Source of the DNA: Bacillota bacterium
GTDB lineage: Bacteria > Bacillota > Clostridia > Oscillospirales > Oscillospiraceae
Reading direction: 5' to 3'
Assembly: GCA_029777215.1 (NCBI GenBank)
Contig: JAKOSQ010000286.1
Coordinates: 1-7,448, forward strand
DNA: 7,448 nt
The notes under the pieces are model-generated. The model had not been told where the DNA came from, did no database searches, and saw only the letters and a list, made by a program, of their open reading frames with translations. The position numbers were made by a program, and so were the translations under genes. Shown here one piece after another: positions 1 to 5,594 of this stretch. The stretch's first letter is position 1. Every line of letters starts with the position of its first letter.

Positions 1-1864
1 CTTCAACACGCCGGATGCCTCTCGCTCCAACTACGAAGCTTACGTCACGGCGGAAAACTGCGTCGCCTGCGGCCAGTGCGTTGAAACCTGCCCGAACAAC
101 GCGCTGAAGCTCGGCCAGAAGGTCTGCTCCAAGACCCCGATCGAGCACAAGCTCGCCGACCTGCCCCGCGACACCGAGTGGACAAAGGACAAGTGGAATC
201 CCGACTACCGCGATAACCGCGAAAATGTTGTCGAAACCGGCACCGCTCCCTGCAAGACGACGTGCCCCGCACATATTGCCGTTCAGGGCTACATCAAGAA
301 GGCTGCCGAAGGCGACTACCTCGGCGCCCTCGACCTCATCAAGAAGGAAAACCCGTTCCCCGCAATCTGCGGCCGCATCTGCCCGCACAACTGCGAAAAC
401 GAGTGCACCCGCGGTGACATCGATCAGCCGGTCGCCATCGACGAGATCAAGAAGTTCATCGCCGACAAGGAACTCGAGTCCGGCTTCCAGCTCATCCCGA
501 AGAAATATCACAACTACGGCAAGTCCATCGCGGTCATCGGCTCCGGCCCTGCCGGCCTCTCCTGCGCTTACTATCTCGCAGCAGACGGCTACAAGGTCAC
601 GGTCTTTGAAAAGGAGCGCGTTGTCGGCGGCATGATGATGCTCGGCATCCCGTCCTTCCGCCTCGAAAAGAACGTTGTCCGCTCCGAAATCGACGTTCTC
701 ATCCAGATGGGCGTTACGTTCCGCACCAACTGCGAAGTCGGCAAGGACGTCACCATTGCCGAACTGCGCAAGCAGGGCTTTGAAGCCTTCTACATCGCAA
801 TCGGCGCACAGGCCGGCCGCAAGCTCGGCATCGAGGGCGAGGACGCTGAGGGCGTCATGTCCGGCGTCGACTTCCTGCGCAATGTGAACCTCTCCAAGAA
901 GGTCAAGCTCTCCGGTAACGTCGTCGTCATCGGCGGCGGCAACGTCGCGATCGACGTCGCCCGCACCGCGACCCGCGTTCACGCCGAGAACACCTCCATG
1001 TACTGCCTTGAGAGCGAAGCCGAAATGCCCGCTCTGCCCGAGGAGCTTGAAGAAGCCCGCGGCGAAGGCATCTCCATCAACAACGGCTGGGGCCCGAAGC
1101 GCATCGTCGTCGAGGACGGCAAGGTCACCGGCGTCGAGTTCAAAAAGTGCACCGCCGTCTTTGACGCGGATCACAAGTTCAACCCGCAGTACGACGAGAG
1201 CAACACCATCACCGTTCCCGCAGATTACGTTCTCATGTCCGTCGGCCAGTCCATCGACTGGGGCACGCTGCTCGAGGGCGAGAAGGTCGAGCTCGGCCGC
1301 GGCAACACCGCCAAGGCGGATGCCCTTACCTATCAGACCAGCGTTCCCGACATCTTCGTCGGCGGCGATGTCTTCTCCGGCCCGAAGTTCGCGATCGACG
1401 CGATCGCAGCAGGCAAGGAAGGTGCCATCTCTATCCACCGCTCCGTATGGCCCGGACAGAGTCTCACCATCGGCCGTAACCGCCGTGTCTTCAAGGCTCT
1501 CGACAAAGGCAACCTCGATAAGGGTGCCATCATGGCTCTCGGCTTCGATGCCACGCCGCGTCAGCGTCCGCTGCACGACGAGAGCAAGGCCGGTAGCTTC
1601 GCGGACGGGCGCGCGACCTTCACGGAGGCCCAGCTCAAGGCCGAGACCGCCCGCTGCCTCGGCTGCGGCGCGACCATCGTCGACACGAACAAGTGCATCG
1701 GCTGCGGCGTCTGCACCGTCCGCTGCAAGTTTGATGCCATTCACCTTCGTAAGGTCTATGATGTGGACAGCGTCGAGTTCTTCGACAGACACGAAGCTTT
1801 TGCGAAGTATGACGAAGAGCGCAAGCACAATATCCAGATTAAGAAAGCTGCCGCCGCGAAGTAA
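1..1864 (+). CDS. FAD-dependent oxidoreductase, GltD-like, with N- and C-flanking 4Fe-4S motifs (5' truncated)
   Basis: The reading frame is already open at base 2, so the N-terminus lies outside the window; 620 residues are visible, ending at TAA 1862-1864. Numbering from the first full codon: a ferredoxin motif CVACGQCVETCP (20-31); a GltD-type Fe-S domain starting CKTTCPAH (from C84) and continuing with CGRICPHNC; the FAD Rossmann motif GSGPAG (180-185); a pyridine-nucleotide Rossmann motif GGGNVAID (from 311); the C-terminal FAD motif VGGDVFSGPKFAIDAIAAGKEG; and finally C552/C555 plus a ferredoxin motif C565-C568-C571-C575. This order matches the glutamate synthase small-chain/dihydropyrimidine dehydrogenase-like flavoprotein family, which moves electrons between NAD(P)H and a partner through FAD and Fe-S. 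The substrate is unknown, and the missing N-terminus may hold another catalytic domain. At the NADP-recognition position the usual YRR reads YCLE (334-337). Codon use is strongly C-ending (ATC, CTC, GTC) with AAG for lysine, which may indicate high expression. The gene converges with the rnf operon. Confidence 0.88.
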   Translation, partial: FNTPDASRSNYEAYVTAENCVACGQCVETCPNNALKLGQKVCSKTPIEHKLADLPRDTEWTKDKWNPDYRDNRENVVETGTAPCKTTCPAHIAVQGYIKKAAEGDYLGALDLIKKENPFPAICGRICPHNCENECTRGDIDQPVAIDEIKKFIADKELESGFQLIPKKYHNYGKSIAVIGSGPAGLSCAYYLAADGYKVTVFEKERVVGGMMMLGIPSFRLEKNVVRSEIDVLIQMGVTFRTNCEVGKDVTIAELRKQGFEAFYIAIGAQAGRKLGIEGEDAEGVMSGVDFLRNVNLSKKVKLSGNVVVIGGGNVAIDVARTATRVHAENTSMYCLESEAEMPALPEELEEARGEGISINNGWGPKRIVVEDGKVTGVEFKKCTAVFDADHKFNPQYDESNTITVPADYVLMSVGQSIDWGTLLEGEKVELGRGNTAKADALTYQTSVPDIFVGGDVFSGPKFAIDAIAAGKEGAISIHRSVWPGQSLTIGRNRRVFKALDKGNLDKGAIMALGFDATPRQRPLHDESKAGSFADGRATFTEAQLKAETARCLGCGATIVDTNKCIGCGVCTVRCKFDAIHLRKVYDVDSVEFFDRHEAFAKYDEERKHNIQIKKAAAAK

Positions 1865-1873
1865 TCGCACGGC

Positions 1874-1910
1874 AAAAAAACGGCCCCGGGGATATTTTTC
1901 CCCGGGGCCG
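1874..1910 (-). terminator. Intrinsic terminator for the rnf operon
   Basis: There is a perfect 11-bp stem (1881-1891 with 1900-1910, CGGCCCCGGGG arms) and an 8-base loop. Read on the - strand, the stem is followed at once by seven T residues (complement of A1874-1880). This is the classic intrinsic terminator form and serves transcripts coming from rnfB. Read on the + strand it has no adjacent T tract (CAACTATTTT follows). It ends 10 bp from the stop codon of the convergent oxidoreductase gene. Confidence 0.85.
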
Positions 1911-1921
1911 CAACTATTTTC

Positions 1922-1944
1922 AAAAAAGCCCGAAGGGCTTTTTT
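1922..1944. terminator. Bidirectional intrinsic terminator
   Basis: A perfect 10-bp inverted repeat, AAAAAAGCCC (1922-1931) and GGGCTTTTTT (1935-1944), surrounds a 3-base loop. The GC core is short (4 bp), but it is flanked by A6 on one side and T6 on the other. Both strands therefore present a hairpin followed by a U tract. It sits midway between two convergent genes and can act on either transcript. Confidence 0.75.
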
Positions 1945-1950
1945 GACAGA

Positions 1951-1993
1951 CCGAAGAGGGAGGCCGCAAGCGGCCTCCCTCTTCGGCTTTTTT
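1951..1993 (+). terminator. Intrinsic terminator for the oxidoreductase gene
   Basis: A perfect 16-bp stem (1951-1966 with 1971-1986) has a 4-base loop CAAG. It is followed on the + strand by one C and six T residues (1988-1993). The T tract overlaps the rnfB stop codon (complement of 1992-1994). On the - strand the same stem is followed by TCTGTC and then A residues, so it should not end rnf transcripts efficiently. Confidence 0.85.
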
Positions 1994-2807
1994 ATTCTGC
2001 CGTCGGCACCACGATGTGCTCGATGATGAGTGCGCCGGTCGGGCAGACCTCAACGCACTTGCCGCAGACGGTGCACTTGGTGTTGTCGATGCGGGAGAGG
2101 TTCCCCTCGACCGTGATCGCGCCGACGGGGCATTCTTTTTCACACTTTTTGCAGCCGATGCAGCCCGTCGAGCAAGCCTTGCGGGTCTTGGCGCCGGGTT
2201 CGGTATTCGAGCAGCGGACGCGGACCTTGTTGACGGCGGGGATGAGCTCAATGATCTTCTGCGGGCAGGTCTTGGCGCACAGGCCGCAGCCGATGCACGC
2301 GCGCGGATCGACGTGGGCGAGGCCGTTTTGGACCCAGATGGCCTGCTCGGGGCAGACCTTCGCGCAGTCGCCCATGCCCATGCAGCCGCAGATGCAGCTG
2401 CCGACGCCGCCGAAGAGGAGCTTCGCGGCCTTGCAGCTTTCGATGCCCTGATAGTCCATCTTGTCGTGGGTCGAGTTGCAGTCGCCGTTGCAGTGGACAA
2501 AGGCAGTCTTTTCAACGACGTCCTCAAACTCGGTGCCGAGGACCTCGCTGATCTTGCGCGCGGCGACGTCGCCGCCGGGGACGCAGAGGTTCGTCTTTTC
2601 TTCGTCGCCCTCGGCGAGGGCCTTGGCGTAGCCGTCGCAGCCGGCGTAGCCGCAGGAGCCGCAGTTTGCGCCCGGCAGACAGTCGCGGACCTTCGGGAAA
2701 TTTTCGTTGACGGGGACCTTCATATACTTCGAGGCGATGACCAAAAGCAGCGCGCACACGAAGCCGATGATGCAGAGAACCAGAACCGCGGTCATAACTT
2801 CACTCAT
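1992..2807 (-). CDS. rnfB: RnfB, ferredoxin-accepting Fe-S subunit of the Rnf complex
   Basis: This 271-residue protein is full length for the clostridial form. An N-terminal membrane anchor spans about residues 4-26. It is followed by the characteristic Rnf/Nqr Fe-S domain with C49-x2-C52-x4-C57 and C75. Four ferredoxin-like motifs follow: C138-x3-C142-x5-C148-x3-C152, C171-C174-C177-C181, C216-C219-C222-C226 and C245-C248-C251-C255. Further cysteines at 106, 110, 125, 140, 199 and 212 bring the total to 29. In the family, RnfB is the cytoplasmic-facing subunit that receives electrons from reduced ferredoxin and passes them towards the membrane flavins. The start ATG (2805-2807) is preceded by GGGAG (complement of 2816-2820) at 8-base spacing. 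It is the last gene of the operon, 14 bp after rnfA, and its stop codon overlaps the T tract of the opposing gene's terminator. Confidence 0.97.
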   Translation of the reverse strand: MSEVMTAVLVLCIIGFVCALLLVIASKYMKVPVNENFPKVRDCLPGANCGSCGYAGCDGYAKALAEGDEEKTNLCVPGGDVAARKISEVLGTEFEDVVEKTAFVHCNGDCNSTHDKMDYQGIESCKAAKLLFGGVGSCICGCMGMGDCAKVCPEQAIWVQNGLAHVDPRACIGCGLCAKTCPQKIIELIPAVNKVRVRCSNTEPGAKTRKACSTGCIGCKKCEKECPVGAITVEGNLSRIDNTKCTVCGKCVEVCPTGALIIEHIVVPTAE

Positions 2808-2821
2808 GTTTCACACTCCCA

Positions 2822-3421
2822 TCAAGCAAAGAGCTTGTCGGCGATGCCGGTGAAGCCCATGAAGGTCATGCTGGTGAGCGCCGCCGCGATGAGCGTGATC
2901 GGCAGGCCCTGGAAAGCCTTCGGTGGATTGGCGCGCTCGAGGGAGCGGCGCACGCCGCAAAAGAGGATCAGCGCAAGACCGAAGCCGACGCCGGCGGCGA
3001 AGCCGTCCACGCAGCTCTCGAGCAGATTGTATTCGTCCGAAATGTTCAGCAGCGTCACGGCGAGGACTGCGCAGTTTGTCGTGATGAGCGGCAGATAGAT
3101 GCCGAGCGCCTTGTAGAGCGGGGGCATGTATTTTTTGAGCACGATTTCGACGAACTGGACCAGCGCCGCGATGACGAGGATGAAGATGATCGTCGAGAGG
3201 TACGCAAGGCCGAGCGGGACCATGACGTAGGTGTAGATGAGGTAGGTCGCGGCGGACGCGAGGGTCATGACGAAGATGACCGCGCCCGACATGCCGACGC
3301 AGGAGTCGAACTTCTGCGACACGCCGAGGAAGGGGCAGATCGCAACGAACTGCACGAGGACATAGTTTTCAGTGAAGACCATCGTAAAGACGATCAGCAG
3401 CAGCTTGGCACCTTCGCTCAT
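2822..3421 (-). CDS. rnfA: RnfA, integral membrane subunit of the Rnf complex
   Basis: A 199-residue, very hydrophobic protein with about six membrane segments; the length is normal for RnfA. Recognisable family signatures are FTENYVLVQFVAICPFLG (about 16-33) and YKALGIYLPLITTNCAVL (103-120). In the Rnf/Nqr family the cysteines at these two positions, here C29 and C117, help bind an Fe-S cluster within the membrane together with the equivalent pair in RnfE. The start codon overlaps the rnfE stop as ATGA (3418-3421), and AAGGAGG (complement of 3429-3435) lies 7 bases upstream, inside the rnfE coding sequence. This arrangement implies translational coupling with RnfE, its paralogous partner of inverted topology. 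Confidence 0.97.
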   Translation of the reverse strand: MSEGAKLLLIVFTMVFTENYVLVQFVAICPFLGVSQKFDSCVGMSGAVIFVMTLASAATYLIYTYVMVPLGLAYLSTIIFILVIAALVQFVEIVLKKYMPPLYKALGIYLPLITTNCAVLAVTLLNISDEYNLLESCVDGFAAGVGFGLALILFCGVRRSLERANPPKAFQGLPITLIAAALTSMTFMGFTGIADKLFA

Positions 3422-4119
3422 TTTTCCGCCTCCTTACTGGTTTTGTCCGTGACCGGCGTGCGGGACGTGCAGCCGAGGTTGCAGTTGCCGCAGCAGCCGT
3501 CGCAGCCGATCTGGGGGTTGAACTTCTTGCCCTTCTTGTCGAGGGCGGCGATGAGGATCGCCATCGCGCAGGCGAAGCAGAAAAAGCCGCCGGGCGTCTG
3601 CGTGATGATGCGGATCTGGTAGCCCTCGGGGATGATACGGTAGCCGAGCAGGGTGCCGTTGCCGACGAGCTCGCGGAACACCGAGATGCCGACGATGACC
3701 ATCGTATAGCCGAGGCCCATGCCGAGGCCGTCAAAGAAGCTGTCGCCGACGGTGTTCTTGTTCGCGAACATCTCGGCTCTGCCGAGGATGATGCAGTTGA
3801 CAACGATCAGCGCGAGGAAGATGCCGAGCGCCTTGTAGAGCTCCGGGATATAGGCCTCGAGCACCATCTGGACGATCGTGACGAAGGTCGCGATGACGAC
3901 GATGTAACACGGAATGCGAATCTGGTCCGGGATGAGCTTTCGCAGCGCCGAGATGACGACGTTCGAGCACACGAGGACGAAGGTCAGCGCGAGACCCATG
4001 CCGAGCGCGCCCTTGACCGTCACCGAGATGGCGAGGACGGAGCAGCAGCCCAGAACGAGGATCAGCACCGGGTTTTCCGTGAAAAGCCCGTTTTTCAAAA
4101 TCGCCATTTTCTTTTTCAT
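3418..4119 (-). CDS. rnfE: RnfE, integral membrane subunit with a cysteine-rich C-terminal tail
   Basis: A 233-residue polytopic membrane protein with about six helices, opening with FTENPVLILVLGCCSVLA (13-30), the RnfE/NqrD signature. The membrane cluster cysteines should be C26 (with an extra C25 beside it) and C109 in VNCIILGRAE. The usual LGLCP is here LGCCS, so the proline is missing. After the last helix comes a hydrophilic tail with C206-x2-C209-C210-x2-C213-x3-C217, a pattern resembling a Fe-S or metal site; by family topology this tail should be cytoplasmic. The start at 4119 was chosen because AAGGGGG, in the last codons of rnfG, sits 8 bases upstream; a second ATG at codon 5 fits less well. 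rnfG ends only 3 bp upstream, and the stop overlaps the rnfA start. Confidence 0.97.
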   Translation of the reverse strand: MKKKMAILKNGLFTENPVLILVLGCCSVLAISVTVKGALGMGLALTFVLVCSNVVISALRKLIPDQIRIPCYIVVIATFVTIVQMVLEAYIPELYKALGIFLALIVVNCIILGRAEMFANKNTVGDSFFDGLGMGLGYTMVIVGISVFRELVGNGTLLGYRIIPEGYQIRIITQTPGGFFCFACAMAILIAALDKKGKKFNPQIGCDGCCGNCNLGCTSRTPVTDKTSKEAEK

Positions 4120-4122
4120 GCC

Positions 4123-4671
4123 TTATGCCCCCTTTACGGTGTCAAACGCGGCGAGCGCGGCAGAAACGCCTTTTTTGACGGCGGTGCTGGAGTAGGTCGC
4201 GCCGGAGATGGTGTCGACACTGTCCGCCGAACCGGTGAGGCCGACGTATTTTGAGGTGTAGTCAGCGTCGCCGGCCTTGGAGCCGATGCCGCTCGTCTCG
4301 GTCGAGACGTCCGCCGAGACCTTGAGGACCTTGCCGTCCGGACCGATGCCGACGGTCACGGTGACGAAGCCGCCGTAGCCCTTGTTGCTCGACGTGATGA
4401 CGTAGCCGAGGCCGCTGTTTTCCTTGTAGGCGCTCGCGATGCCGAGCTCCTTGAGCTTCGCCTCGTCGAGCTTCACCTCGGTGAAGCCGGTCGCGCCCTC
4501 CAAAACGGCTTTGCGCGTGGCCTCCGCCTGCGCGAGTTCGTTTGCCTCGATGACCGGGGCCGTGACGCGGTTCGTGTAGCCGAGGAGGACCGACACGACG
4601 AGGCAGATGCCGACGAGCACCAGAAACGGCTTTACAAGCTCGTTAAACTTGCTGTTTTTTTCTTCCGTCAT
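4123..4671 (-). CDS. rnfG: RnfG, covalent-FMN subunit of the Rnf complex
   Basis: A 182-residue protein with one N-terminal membrane anchor (about 13-31) followed by an extracytoplasmic FMN-binding domain. The flavinylation motif is clear: D153-T-I-S-G-A-T159-Y-S-S, in which T159 should carry FMN through a phosphoester bond made by ApbE. Other family features include the GLGYVITSSNKGYGG segment and ETSGIGSKA before the motif. RnfG passes electrons on the outer side of the membrane core. The start overlaps the rnfD stop as ATGA (4668-4671), with GGGAGGT (complement of 4683-4689) 11 bases upstream, a slightly long spacing. The anchor has no lipobox, so it is most likely an uncleaved helix. Confidence 0.97.
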   Translation of the reverse strand: MTEEKNSKFNELVKPFLVLVGICLVVSVLLGYTNRVTAPVIEANELAQAEATRKAVLEGATGFTEVKLDEAKLKELGIASAYKENSGLGYVITSSNKGYGGFVTVTVGIGPDGKVLKVSADVSTETSGIGSKAGDADYTSKYVGLTGSADSVDTISGATYSSTAVKKGVSAALAAFDTVKGA

Positions 4672-5594
4672 TTTTCAGTCACACCTCCCAAAGGCTTTGT
4701 CATCGTGAGATCGTTGATGTACGGTACGACGAGGTTCATGAGCAAAATCGCGAAGGTGACGCCCTCGTTGTAGTTGCCGAAGACGCGAATGACGGCCGTG
4801 ATGAAGCCGCAGCCGAGGCCGAAGATCAGCTTGCCCTTCGTTGTGAACGGGGAGGTGACATAGTCGGTCGCCATGAAGATCGCGCCGAGCATCACGCCGC
4901 CGGAGAAGATCGCAAGGATGGGCTGCGCCCCGCCGAAGAGCCAGGTGAACAGCAGCGTCGCGCCGAGATAGCTCAGCGGGATCGCGGGGCTGATGACCTT
5001 GCGCGCGACGAGGTAAACGCCGCCGAGGAGCAGCGCAATCATGCAGGTCTCGCCGATCACGCCGCCGTGTACGCCGTAAAGCAGCTGCGGCAGCGCGCTC
5101 ATGTCGAGCTTGTCGAGCACGGTGAGCGGCGTCGCGGACGAGAGCGCGTCGATGGAGGTCTTTGGGAAGACGTAGGCGGTCATCTCACTCGTAAACGAGA
5201 ACATCAGCACGATGCGGCCCACGAGCGCGGGGTTCATGAAGTTGCAGCCGATGCCGCCGAAGAGCATCTTCGCAACGAGGATGGCCGCGGCGTCGCCGAC
5301 GATGAGCTGCCAGACCGGCATGCTGACCGGGACGTTATAGGCGAGCAAAATGCCCGTGACGACGGCGGAGAGATCCCCGATCGTGATCGGCATCTTGTGG
5401 CCCTTTTCCCAGAGGTATTCGCAGAGCACGCAGGCCGCAGCGGACACCGCCGTCAGCAGCAGGGTGCGCGCGCCGAAGATGAAAACGGAGGCCACGAGCG
5501 CGGGCATCAGCGCGAGGATGACGTCGAGCATGATGCTGCGCGTGGTGCGCGCGGAGCGGATGTGAGGAGAGACGCTGACTGTCAGTTCGTTCAT
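4668..5594 (-). CDS. rnfD: RnfD, polytopic covalent-flavin subunit of the Rnf complex
   Basis: A 308-residue membrane protein with roughly eight to ten hydrophobic segments, the usual RnfD size. Signatures in order: SVSPHIRS near the N-terminus, FGGIGCNFMNPALVGR (112-127), the flavinylation site D149-A-L-S-S-A-T155-P-L, FMATDYVTSP, and NYNEGVTFAILLMN near the C-terminus. T155 should carry FMN attached by ApbE; the motif reads SSAT where RnfG has SGAT. The frame stays open upstream to 5756, but that extension would lie inside rnfC and has shadow-like, R/G/P-rich composition. The start at 5594 gives the conserved MNELTVSVSPHIRS N-terminus, overlaps the rnfC stop as ATGA, and has GGAG upstream. 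Confidence 0.96.
   Translation of the reverse strand: MNELTVSVSPHIRSARTTRSIMLDVILALMPALVASVFIFGARTLLLTAVSAAACVLCEYLWEKGHKMPITIGDLSAVVTGILLAYNVPVSMPVWQLIVGDAAAILVAKMLFGGIGCNFMNPALVGRIVLMFSFTSEMTAYVFPKTSIDALSSATPLTVLDKLDMSALPQLLYGVHGGVIGETCMIALLLGGVYLVARKVISPAIPLSYLGATLLFTWLFGGAQPILAIFSGGVMLGAIFMATDYVTSPFTTKGKLIFGLGCGFITAVIRVFGNYNEGVTFAILLMNLVVPYINDLTMTKPLGGVTEK

Noticed and set aside
632..1864. A separate 410-residue gene starting at ATG 632
   Set aside because: The same frame is open without a stop from base 2, and the upstream codons encode the Fe-S domain and the FAD motif, so 632 is an internal methionine.
1008..1946. A 312-codon open frame overlapping the oxidoreductase on the same strand
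   Set aside because: It is a Ser/Arg/Ala/Pro-rich shadow frame of the oxidoreductase, running into the terminator region.
1881..1993. REP-like repeat cluster or CRISPR-type repeats between the convergent genes
   Set aside because: The three hairpins have unrelated stem sequences and adjacent T tracts, so they are terminators, not copies of a repeat.
2016..3098. A 360-codon open frame on the + strand opposite rnfB and rnfA
   Set aside because: It is an Ala/Asp/Gly/Val-rich antisense shadow of two recognised genes, with no domain and no credible ribosome site.
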